A stretch of DNA of 64,000 nucleotides, taken from Tardiphaga robiniae (GTDB lineage Bacteria > Pseudomonadota > Alphaproteobacteria > Rhizobiales > Xanthobacteraceae). Positions 27,603-35,510 of the stretch are shown piece by piece. The position numbers and the translations under genes are program-made. Where the stretch lies: assembly GCF_013359755.1 (NCBI RefSeq), contig NZ_JABMCJ010000093.1, positions 248,001 through 312,000 of the forward strand, written 5' to 3'. Numbering within the stretch: position 1 is the stretch's first letter; each line of letters opens with the position of its first letter. The notes beneath the pieces are model-generated. The model was not told where the DNA came from. It saw only the letters and a list, made by a program, of their open reading frames with translations, and made no database searches.

Positions 27603-27722
27603 ATGCCAGATGTTGAAAACTGCAACGTGCCGCTTCACCCGGTGTTGGCGCTGCTGCGCGACGCAGTCCGAGACATGGAAATTCCAATCGTAAAATTCGG
27701 CCCGGAGGCGGCGGTCCTATAA
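27603..27722 (+). CDS. Possible small protein (39 aa)
   Basis: A 39-codon frame beginning MPDVENCNVPLHPVLALLRD and ending at TAA 27722, with GAAGGA about 12 bases upstream. It is the only coherent candidate in 27470-27865, an interval otherwise without a recognisable gene. Support is weak. Confidence 0.25.
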   Translation: MPDVENCNVPLHPVLALLRDAVRDMEIPIVKFGPEAAVL

Positions 27723-27865
27723 TTTAGAATGTAGTCAACATCCATTGCGCCGATGCACGTCTTCCCACAGCATTGATGGAGGTAGCTTCTAATCGAAGAC
27801 CACATTCCCCACGGCAGAGGCTCCGAGATGCGACAGTCTGCCTACAGCAATAGGAGATCGTAGCG

Positions 27866-28057
27866 ATGAATGTGGATGAAAGACGTAATCGGGCTTCGTT
27901 ATCGGTTCGCTCATCGACCAAAATGACAGACGCTGGGCCGGAATGGGCGGTGAAGGCTGTCCAGAATGCCCTCCGCACAAAGACCCCAGAATGGGAGAAG
28001 GCTGTGGAGGAGCTTCGAGCAGAGTTTAATGCTCCCTCAGCCCGTCAATCCTTGTGA
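27866..28057 (+). CDS. Small hypothetical protein (63 aa)
   Basis: 63 residues, beginning MNVDERRNRASLSV and rich in charged and helical residues (EWAVKAVQNALRTKTPEWEKAVEELRAEF). ATG 27866 is preceded by AGGAG at suitable spacing. It overlaps the 3' end of the convergent gene at 28026 by 32 bp. No function recognised. Confidence 0.45.
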   Translation: MNVDERRNRASLSVRSSTKMTDAGPEWAVKAVQNALRTKTPEWEKAVEELRAEFNAPSARQSL

Positions 28058-28445
28058 TGCACTCTGAAAGGCGGGTTGCAAGCACTCGTGTCAATTGTTC
28101 GCTGAACGCGAGTGTAATCGCATTACGATCTGGTGGGGTAATTCGATAAACTAAGCCATCGTTACCTACGGACACTACCTCGGTGAACATTGCCAAAAGA
28201 TCTGCTTCTATGCCATCCAGCGCGACCTGCTTGATGAAATGCGAATTGTCAACACTAGAAGATACGTGATCCTCTCGAAAGCCGGCTGCTCGTAGAGATC
28301 GCAGAAGCTTCATGATTTGATAAGGATGCAGCGTGATTGAAAAGGATGGCGTATCCATCGCGCCGACAAGTAGCGCACCATAGTCGCCCTCTTCGAGGTG
28401 GACCACTCTCAATGCGAAGTTTTCTATAATCAATTGTTCTGACAT
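28026..28445 (-). CDS. Hypothetical protein (139 aa)
   Basis: 139 residues from ATG 28445 (MSEQLIIENFALRVVHL). The first half looks like mixed alpha/beta, the second helical. No recognised motif. It lies downstream of tniQ in the same orientation but 268 bp away. The interval 28446-28712 shows no convincing gene. Extension upstream to 28589 lacks support. Confidence 0.5.
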   Translation of the reverse strand: MSEQLIIENFALRVVHLEEGDYGALLVGAMDTPSFSITLHPYQIMKLLRSLRAAGFREDHVSSSVDNSHFIKQVALDGIEADLLAMFTEVVSVGNDGLVYRITPPDRNAITLAFSEQLTRVLATRLSECITRIDGLREH

Positions 28446-28712
28446 TTTTCTATCGAGGTTCGGTGAATCGAAGCTGATGACTCTGATATGGAAAGAACAC
28501 GATCCGGCGCAACGCGGGCTCGATACATTCGTAGACCTTTGGCGCCGTCCGCCGAGCGGCAGTATGGGGTTAAGACATATACCGACCAAAACGCGCGCTA
28601 CGCGGACACCTATGCCTCGAACCGACCTCTTAGCATATCCGACGATTCGCCTACCGGATGCGTCTGGAGCGTCTCATGCACGTCATCTCGCGACTTCACG
28701 GTCGGATCGATT

Positions 28713-29684
28713 CTAAGCCTCGCCGCAAGACGGCCTCGGCCCCGGAGCAAAGTTTCGAAGATCGCTTTCACTGATTCTGAATTTCGAAGCCGCGTTCGCG
28801 AACACGGCGTCGGCGAAGTACGCTGCCATATGCGGCGGATGCAAATCCCTGAACCATTCCGCAAGCCAACCGTAAGCATTGTTGATCGTAGGCGGCCTTC
28901 GTCGTTCGGAAGCCAGGTATCCGGCATAGACTTTATCGAGGACAGCACGCAATCGGCCTTCCTTTATGGCCTGGAACCCTCTCGAACGTAAATCGGCCGC
29001 CGACACATCAAGATCGCCGATATCCATCCATGTGTTTCGATAACCTCGCGCATCGAGAATTCCGATCCTTTCGATGACATGGAGCGCAGCCTTTAAGGGC
29101 ATCGTGTCCAACGATGGAGCCGAGACCGCATTTCCAACGCCGAGGCGCCCCAAGGCCCATTGATCGACCTCGGCCAAGTCCGGGGGTGGAGCAGAGGTGA
29201 GCATGCGGGTAACATCGCCGTCCGTGCAATTTCGGCACTTGGCAATGTGGACATCGGTCCACGAGAGCTTCCTGCCGCACGAGCAATCCGAGATCAGCGT
29301 AGTTCCGTGCGCCGGGCATGTGGAAATAAAAGCAAGATCGAACCAGAAGCGATGGTAAGCGGACTTCTCCACGCACCGCGGACATAAGCGGCGGGATGAC
29401 TGCTTTACGGCGTGATTTCCGTTGATCCTTTCGCCACGGATCATCAAGGAACCGCCCACATCGCGAAATGTGGAATCCAGAATGGGGAGGGTATCGCTCC
29501 GGACGGCGGCCGCGATTTTTTCTACACCGATTCCGTACTGTAATTCGCGCGCTGTGACCCCGAGCAAGTTCGAGATATGGTGCATCGATTGGAACCCATT
29601 GCGTTCCGCCAATCGAATGAGGATTCCGTGCGCGGGTTCATCCTGCTCCGGGACGACCCAAAGCGGCATTGCCGTCCGATTCAT
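28713..29684 (-). CDS. tniQ: TniQ-family protein, second copy (target selection)
   Basis: About 323 residues from ATG 29684. The N-terminal TniQ motif is PLWVVPEQDEPAHGILIRLAE. The zinc-binding core has CPRC, then CPAHG, CSCG and CRNC, as in TniQ/TnsD proteins that link the target to TnsC. It is clearly paralogous to the preceding gene. Its start overlaps the 3' end of that gene by 47 bp, indicating translational coupling. ATG 29735 and ATG 29669 are alternative starts. Confidence 0.88.
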   Translation of the reverse strand: MNRTAMPLWVVPEQDEPAHGILIRLAERNGFQSMHHISNLLGVTARELQYGIGVEKIAAAVRSDTLPILDSTFRDVGGSLMIRGERINGNHAVKQSSRRLCPRCVEKSAYHRFWFDLAFISTCPAHGTTLISDCSCGRKLSWTDVHIAKCRNCTDGDVTRMLTSAPPPDLAEVDQWALGRLGVGNAVSAPSLDTMPLKAALHVIERIGILDARGYRNTWMDIGDLDVSAADLRSRGFQAIKEGRLRAVLDKVYAGYLASERRRPPTINNAYGWLAEWFRDLHPPHMAAYFADAVFANAASKFRISESDLRNFAPGPRPSCGEA

Positions 29685-30714
29685 TGACTGAACCTTTGCG
29701 TCGATAGGCAAGCGACTTGCGTGCTGCGTTTGCAATTACAATGTCGGCGAACCGACTGTGGGGTACATCTGAAGCCGTTCTATGGTGCCATTGCATGAAC
29801 CATGTCCCAAACCAACTAAATGCTCCGTGGAACGAGGCACCACGGAAATAAGGCCTGTACCTCGCGTAAACTCGGTCCAACAGTTGGTCCAATACGCCGT
29901 CTCGCAGAATTCCAAATCCAGCCGCACGCGCTTCATTGATCGAGACGTCCGCTGTGGAAATACTCTCCTTCATCGACTTGCGCGTTTCATTTCCACCAAC
30001 TTGAAGCGCCCCGACTGCGGTGATGGCGCTAAACGCGTGAGTCAACGGAAGCTCGTCTAGAACCGGGATGCTTGCAGATTTCGTCACTCCGAGCCTACCC
30101 AGTATCCAACGGTCCACTTCAAGAACATCTTCGTTCGCGTTAGCATTTCGTATGTTTTGAACATCGCCGTTCTCGCAGTGGCGACATTTTGAGACCCGAA
30201 CATCACTCCACGACAGGGGATGACCGCACGAACAGTCGCTTATCAACTCGATATTGTGCTTGGGGCACGTCGAGATGAAGGTGACGTCAAACCAAAAACG
30301 TTGATGCGGGGACTCTGCGATGCAGTGCGGGCAAAGCCGGCGACGCGTGCCTTCAATATCTCGACGCCCTTGGAGGCGCTGCCCTCGGACACTGCACCAA
30401 CCGTCATCTCCGGCGACAAACGTGGAATCCAGTATATCGATCGGGCTGCATCGGATTAGTTTGGCCAACTTCGGAACTTCGCGGCCGACACGCAGGTCGC
30501 TGGTTCTCAAGCCCGTGTGATTCAGGATGCCGACTGGATTCTCAATGCCATTGCGTTCTGCGAGGCGGAGGAGAATGCCGTGTGCCGGTTCATCTTTCTC
30601 AGGCGAGACCCATAGCGGCAACGACGGTCCCTCCACGACCACGGGCCTCGGACGTCGTCGTCGCAGGATTGGAGAATAGTTCCCAAACATTCGGATTCGA
30701 TACTCGATCATCAT
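29638..30714 (-). CDS. tniQ: TniQ-family protein, first copy (target selection)
   Basis: 358 residues. The N-terminal motif PLWVSPEKDEPAHGILLRLAE and zinc cluster (CPHC, CPKHN, CSCG, CRHC) match the neighbouring copy closely. In Tn7-like elements two TniQ-domain proteins often divide the work: one for a fixed attachment site (TnsD-like) and one for another target mode. Which copy does which cannot be told here; neither is long enough to carry the large C-terminal DNA-binding region of Tn7 TnsD. Confidence 0.88.
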   Translation of the reverse strand: MMIEYRIRMFGNYSPILRRRRPRPVVVEGPSLPLWVSPEKDEPAHGILLRLAERNGIENPVGILNHTGLRTSDLRVGREVPKLAKLIRCSPIDILDSTFVAGDDGWCSVRGQRLQGRRDIEGTRRRLCPHCIAESPHQRFWFDVTFISTCPKHNIELISDCSCGHPLSWSDVRVSKCRHCENGDVQNIRNANANEDVLEVDRWILGRLGVTKSASIPVLDELPLTHAFSAITAVGALQVGGNETRKSMKESISTADVSINEARAAGFGILRDGVLDQLLDRVYARYRPYFRGASFHGAFSWFGTWFMQWHHRTASDVPHSRFADIVIANAARKSLAYRRKGSVNESDGNAALGRPGAG

Positions 30715-30784
30715 ACGGCTCCCATCTTCATCGCGTCCTACGGGCCTTCTGCGGATCTACCCACCGCGATGAAGATCCGAACCA

Positions 30785-31879
30785 CTACGACGCTCTCTTC
30801 TTGAGGCCGTTTTTTCGAGCTTTTGCACGCCGAATGGTATGGCCTTCGAGAGCCTTCAGTTCGCTTTCCTCCCTCCGTTCCTTCTTCATCCGCAGAAAGC
30901 CTTCCGCATTTGGATCCTCTTTTGGAAAGAACGGATTTTCGCCGTCCGGAACATCATGCTTCCTGCGGTAGGCCTCCGCCAAGGCCAGCATCGTGATGGT
31001 TTCCATCTCTTCCTCGATCGCGACCTTAACCGCCTCGGTCACGTACTTGGTGATGCCACCAAGGTAGCCGTCAGACGCCAAAAAGAGGCGAAGCGCCGTC
31101 GACTTATGATGCAAGTTGGGATTGACGTCGAACGGAAGGTCGTCAGACAGCGACTTCAGGAATCTTCGAAGATCTGCCTTCTCGTCGAGGTCAAGAGGGA
31201 ACGGCGGCATAGTCCATTGCTCGCTTTTCACGGTTTCAAGCTGTCCGTTTGCCAGAAGGAAGTCGAGCGCATGCGGCAGGCCCATGCACATGACTTGCAC
31301 GCGTGTTTCTTTCATGAGCGCCTTGAAAACGTCTGCCGCCTCGTAAGGATCTCCTTTCAAGGTGCTCTCTGCGATGTGCTGACAGTCATCGAAAATGATT
31401 AGGCGAATGCTCTGTTCTTTGATTTGGTGTCTCGCCATCGCCTGCATTTCGCCGAGCGTTGGTCTGCCGCTAGGCTTGATGCCGATTGCGTTGAGCGTGT
31501 CAGCGAAAAGCTGCTTGTAAGTGGTCTTCTTTCCGACCTGTAACTTTACCACTGGGCGCACGAGGCCATGCCCAGGCTTCTCGAAGGTTACGCTCATGGT
31601 CCGGTCGTACTCGGCCGCATCAGTGAGCTTCAAGTTTTGCCCATCCATGATCGCGCCGCGATAGTCCTCCCGAACCTCTTCGAGGAAGTCGTTGGCGACG
31701 GTGGTCTTTCCCACGCCGGTTTCGCCGACGAGAAACGAACAGCTCGCCTGCTGCGTCTCGTGCCAGGAGCTATAACAGCGACGCAGGATACCAGTTGCAC
31801 GTTTCATGGTCGGGGTCACGGCTACGAAACTTCCGACGTGCTTGCGGCGTTCTTCGGCGGTACGGTTCATCCAGGTCAT
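30785..31879 (-). CDS. tnsC: TnsC/TniB-like AAA+ transposition ATPase
   Basis: 364 residues. Walker A GETGVGKT at 52-59 and Walker B LIIFDD at about 161-165 followed by CQHIAE, which is the TniB/TnsC arrangement. The N-terminal region (RRKHVGSFVAVTP) matches TniB. It bridges TniQ-bound target and the transposase. ATG 31879 is preceded by GAGGAG; it begins 14 bp after the transposase stop, in the same operon. Confidence 0.92.
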   Translation of the reverse strand: MTWMNRTAEERRKHVGSFVAVTPTMKRATGILRRCYSSWHETQQASCSFLVGETGVGKTTVANDFLEEVREDYRGAIMDGQNLKLTDAAEYDRTMSVTFEKPGHGLVRPVVKLQVGKKTTYKQLFADTLNAIGIKPSGRPTLGEMQAMARHQIKEQSIRLIIFDDCQHIAESTLKGDPYEAADVFKALMKETRVQVMCMGLPHALDFLLANGQLETVKSEQWTMPPFPLDLDEKADLRRFLKSLSDDLPFDVNPNLHHKSTALRLFLASDGYLGGITKYVTEAVKVAIEEEMETITMLALAEAYRRKHDVPDGENPFFPKEDPNAEGFLRMKKERREESELKALEGHTIRRAKARKNGLKKRAS

Positions 31880-31893
31880 AAAAATCTCCTCGG

Positions 31894-34122
31894 TCAGTCG
31901 AGATTGCGCCGCTTGACCACAATCTGTTCCTCGATCGGTTCATCGAGCGGTGTTACGAATGGGTTAGGCAGTCTGGCGCGCTCAGAGGAAATCTTCGGCG
32001 TAGCGGCCTCGACGGCAGATGCGTCGAGAGACGGGGAGGGGATGCGCGCAGTGGACGGCGGCGGCGAGATCTCCGGGTGTTCGTCGCGATAGGGACCCCG
32101 TTCGTCCGGCGGGTTGGATTTGACGTCGTCGGCGTGCCAATCGTGTCCGGTTAGTTCCTCGGCGCTTTCCGCAGGGTCGATCCGATCCGGCCTGATGTGC
32201 TGAGAGTCGTTACGACCGTCGGTCACGAAGCGGGCGACGCGCTTGGACATCTTCAGCGTGGACTTCCTCGAGCCATTGAGGACATCGAAGATTTCCTGAT
32301 TTGTTTGAGCAGAATCCAGGAGCTTCTTCGGGTCAACGTGTTCCACGATTTCGCTGCGAGCGGCTTTACGTACGGTCTCGTACTGATGGAGGGTCATGCG
32401 ACGGACCTCGTCCCCGGTTTGCAATTCGCCGACGACCCAAGCTTTCCGAAGATCGCTTTCGGTCGGATCGAGTACATATGCAAAGGCGAGATCGAACGGG
32501 TCGATACGGACTGTAACGTCATATCCGTCATCGTTGATGCGGTTGCGTAGCGCTGAGAAATCATCGGACTGCCAGCGGAGATCTTTGTAGTAGATTCCGT
32601 TGGGACCGAGCTTCCGCTGGATCACCTTGCCCGTCATGGCGACAAGAAGATCGCTAGGCGGAGGCGGTCGTTCACCAACGTCCCGGATTTCGCGGGTCCA
32701 GCGGTCGAGCGGCGTTTCCTGCGTCATGCGGTTAATCTTCACGTGATAGACATCGACGATCCATTTGGTGATAAGCCAAGTCACTTGTTTGAGAGTGAGA
32801 CAGGCTTCCTGGCGGGAGTTGTATTTTCCCTTGGCCTTGATGTTCGACTTTGTCGTACCCGGAGCGGTATGAATGAGGTCGTCGTTGATCGTTCGGAACC
32901 AACGTTCGATGCGTCCCTTCAGATGAGGTTGGCCGCGCTTCAAATCGACCATCTGAATGTTCAGCGCCTGGGCCGCCGCGGTCATGGATTTCGAGCGAAA
33001 CTCCGGGCCATTGTCGACGAACAGGCGCGAGCACGCCCCGTAGCAGAGCCATCTGTTCTTGAAGTTTGGCTCGAGGCCGATCGCATGGCTAACCTCTTCC
33101 ATGAAGGCTTCCTTGGGCTGAACGGCATGTCTGAGGGCTTCCATCACACTAACCCAGGACGGAGGCGTGAAGCTGAGGGAGAACCCCAGAATCATGCGCG
33201 TCCGTCGGTCGCTGATCGTCGTTAGATAGGGACGACTGAGGTTGCGCCCATTGTCATCGACCACTTCGAGATCCAAAGGTGTGTGATCGACTTCGGCTTC
33301 CTCGAGAGGATAGTTGCATGTCGGCCCCGCGCGAACGGCCTTCAGCAGGAAGTCTGCCGCATGCTTGCCATGCCGTGCCTTCGTGAGGTCGTAAAGCTCC
33401 ATATTAGCGATCATTCTCGTCACGAGATGTTTGCCGATGCAGCGTTCCGGATGCATTGCAAGGTTCGGCAGAGCGCGCCCCTCACGTTCGGCACGAAGAA
33501 CGATGCGAGCGTTGACCCGACGAAGCGCGACCTCCAAGGTTGTATGTGGGCTCGCCTTATAGGTCTCGAGAATACCGTCGGACACTTCCTGCATGAGCCA
33601 GTCTTCGTACCGTCCGGTGCGATTACCCTTCTTTCTGTGGTTCGCAATCAGCGCACGAATGTCACGACCGGTGACGAGCCAGCGCCGATACCACTCGCGC
33701 GCCAGTCGAAAATTGACGGTCTTGGGACGGTCATCCTCCGACAGCTTAGTGACAAGATCCACGATGACCGGTTCGACATATTTCTTCTTGTCGCGCCGCA
33801 TGATCGGAAGCGCGTCGATCGCTGCTACGAATGGATAGCGTCGCTGCGCCGACTTCCGTTCGAGGTCGGAAAAGGCACCCCAGTCAACTTGCGTGTTTGC
33901 GACGACATGGGGATCCAATGCACGGTAGGCGGCATCCGTGGTAATTCGGCCCGACCGCACCATGTGCGCAATGGCGTGATCGGAAAACGGCTTCTCGGTT
34001 CCGGACTGCTTATCCGTGAACACGCGGCCCTGGTCGCTTGGCGGTCCGACGATGAACGCCCGGGCGTCAATTCGGATGACACCATTGGTGCGGAGCTGAA
34101 CTGGCATGTGGTCGAGATTCAT
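31894..34122 (-). CDS. tnsB: TnsB/TniA-like DDE transposase
   Basis: 742 residues. The RNase H-like catalytic core has D279 (EVDHTPLD), D370 (LFVDNGPEF) and E406 (KGRIERWF), all present. An N-terminal DNA-binding part precedes it and a Mu-C-type beta domain (GKVIQRKLGPNGIYYKDLRW) follows. The acidic Pro-rich tail may contact TnsC. It joins the element's 3' ends to target DNA. It starts 14 bp after the TnsA-like gene. The enzyme looks intact. Confidence 0.95.
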   Translation of the reverse strand: MNLDHMPVQLRTNGVIRIDARAFIVGPPSDQGRVFTDKQSGTEKPFSDHAIAHMVRSGRITTDAAYRALDPHVVANTQVDWGAFSDLERKSAQRRYPFVAAIDALPIMRRDKKKYVEPVIVDLVTKLSEDDRPKTVNFRLAREWYRRWLVTGRDIRALIANHRKKGNRTGRYEDWLMQEVSDGILETYKASPHTTLEVALRRVNARIVLRAEREGRALPNLAMHPERCIGKHLVTRMIANMELYDLTKARHGKHAADFLLKAVRAGPTCNYPLEEAEVDHTPLDLEVVDDNGRNLSRPYLTTISDRRTRMILGFSLSFTPPSWVSVMEALRHAVQPKEAFMEEVSHAIGLEPNFKNRWLCYGACSRLFVDNGPEFRSKSMTAAAQALNIQMVDLKRGQPHLKGRIERWFRTINDDLIHTAPGTTKSNIKAKGKYNSRQEACLTLKQVTWLITKWIVDVYHVKINRMTQETPLDRWTREIRDVGERPPPPSDLLVAMTGKVIQRKLGPNGIYYKDLRWQSDDFSALRNRINDDGYDVTVRIDPFDLAFAYVLDPTESDLRKAWVVGELQTGDEVRRMTLHQYETVRKAARSEIVEHVDPKKLLDSAQTNQEIFDVLNGSRKSTLKMSKRVARFVTDGRNDSQHIRPDRIDPAESAEELTGHDWHADDVKSNPPDERGPYRDEHPEISPPPSTARIPSPSLDASAVEAATPKISSERARLPNPFVTPLDEPIEEQIVVKRRNLD

Positions 34123-34136
34123 CGGATTTCTTTTTT

Positions 34137-34727
34137 TCAGGTCCGTACGAAGGTGGATTGCCGGGTGAACTTGACGCGCTCATCGAGTTTCAAGCGCCCC
34201 CACCAGTGGAGCCGCACCGCGAGAACGAACGCGTCGTAACGACTGCCGATGCGCTCCTGCAGGGCTGCGATCGAGGATCTTTCCGGAAGCTCCTGCAGAA
34301 CCTCGAACGCCAAATACTCGTCGTTAAGCTCGCGATATGGAACGACGTGACGTTGGACAAGGCGCGCGTTGTAAAGGCGCCACTGGACGCGGATCTTGTC
34401 TTCAGTAATGAGCATGAACTTCCGTCCGGCACGCTCCGAGGCAAGTTTCATCGCGTCGAGGAAATCGCGACGGAAAGCAGCGCGTTTTTCGGTCTTCCCT
34501 TTCATCCATTTAACCGTGCGGACCATCACGAAAGTCCGCGTACCGTCACTCATCGTCATTTCGTAGTCGGCGCTCCATTTCTTCGTTTTCCCGCGAACCA
34601 CGAGCGAAAGCTCGGGAGGCGCGTCGTCCATGCCGATGAGATCGTGCGTGAACGCGTCAACTAGGGTCAGGTAGTCCAGCGCGAGCAGGGACCGCGCGCC
34701 GACGAGTTTCTGTGCAAGGCGCGTCAT
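34137..34727 (-). CDS. TnsA-like protein with degenerate active site (start uncertain)
   Basis: From ATG 34727 it has 196 residues. By eye the fold order matches TnsA: a helix SLLALDYLTLVDAF, a D in SADYEM (D54), a strand TFVMVR, then the C-terminal part FMLITEDKIRVQWRLYNAR and a winged-helix-like end. The nuclease Glu position is Ala16 and the usual E-x-K strand reads MVR. The same frame stays open without ATG, GTG or TTG up to the stop at 35058-35060, and residues upstream (ENEPTIEVRRRV, FEPKPSKAPVGKNSKKG) look coding. The true N-terminus may lie near 34986, by frameshift or unusual start. Confidence 0.7.
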   Translation of the reverse strand: MTRLAQKLVGARSLLALDYLTLVDAFTHDLIGMDDAPPELSLVVRGKTKKWSADYEMTMSDGTRTFVMVRTVKWMKGKTEKRAAFRRDFLDAMKLASERAGRKFMLITEDKIRVQWRLYNARLVQRHVVPYRELNDEYLAFEVLQELPERSSIAALQERIGSRYDAFVLAVRLHWWGRLKLDERVKFTRQSTFVRT

Positions 34728-35026
34728 CGGCGTTTCCCCGACGTAGCGGTCCTCTTGTCCCGACCGGATTTGTCCGGGCTTGGTCCCAACGCGGCGTCCC
34801 TTTTTCGAATTCTTTCCGACCGGGGCTTTGGACGGTTTCGGTTCGAAAATTTTCTCCGGACGCGTTAGTTCGCGTTCGGCTTCGACGTCGGGATCGCCTG
34901 GCGTGACTCGGCGACGCCGGACCTCGATTGTCGGTTCGTTCTCGTGATGGGTGTTGCCTTCTGCCTCCTGGCAGGCATGCCGACATACATTGCCCTCGTT
35001 CGTTCCGGATTGCGCCGGATCGACCG

Positions 35027-35164
35027 TCAGCCTGTTATGAGGCAGCCCCCGTAGGTGTCATCGACGTGAGCACCGGGCGCGGTCCCGCAATGGTTGGGCG
35101 CATCCTTGGGATCGAAGGAACTGGCGTGGTGGGTGAACGCGTTATGTTTCTTTTGGATGGTCAT
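35027..35164 (-). CDS. Possible small protein (45 aa) in the tns operon
   Basis: A 45-codon frame (MTIQKKHNAFTHHASSFDPK...) starts at ATG 35164, 13 bp after the stop of the preceding 110-aa gene, with AGGAG about 9 bases upstream. It ends at TGA 35027, just before the region where the TnsA-like protein must begin. Too short for family assignment. Confidence 0.4.
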   Translation of the reverse strand: MTIQKKHNAFTHHASSFDPKDAPNHCGTAPGAHVDDTYGGCLITG

Positions 35165-35177
35165 TGCACACGACTCC

Positions 35178-35510
35178 TCATCTCAACGCCTGCAAAGCGT
35201 CGAGCGTCTTTGTCGTTGCCGGTTTCCCGGCACGTGTCAGCGGTGCGAAACGGTCTCCGCGGGTTCGGGGTTGAACGCTGACATTGACGGCTTTGAGGAT
35301 TGAGTCGAAGTTCGCGAAAGAGGAAACGAGTTGACGAGCGTTTGCATCGAGTTTCTCCTTCTTGTTGCGACCCGACAGTTCGGTCGTGATTGACCTTTCC
35401 CCACCGGCATGGTGGAGACGAAGTCGCGCCGAAGGATTGGGTCCTTTCAAACGCAACAACGAGATCCACATAGCAATGGTGAATTCATAGATCCAGATCT
35501 GATGGAACAT
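35178..35510 (-). CDS. Hypothetical protein (110 aa) coupled to the FtsH-like protease
   Basis: 110 residues from ATG 35510, whose first base is the last base of the preceding gene's TGA stop (TGATG), a classic coupling arrangement. The N-terminus is moderately hydrophobic (IWIYEFTIAMWISLLRL) and the C-terminus basic (VQPRTRGDRFAPLTRAGK). No family recognised. Its position suggests a partner of the protease or a transposition accessory factor. Confidence 0.55.
   Translation of the reverse strand: MFHQIWIYEFTIAMWISLLRLKGPNPSARLRLHHAGGERSITTELSGRNKKEKLDANARQLVSSFANFDSILKAVNVSVQPRTRGDRFAPLTRAGKPATTKTLDALQALR

Noticed and set aside
27436-27693. 85-codon frame in the left cargo
   Set aside because: Cys/Arg-rich composition typical of a shadow frame and overlap with the previous gene.
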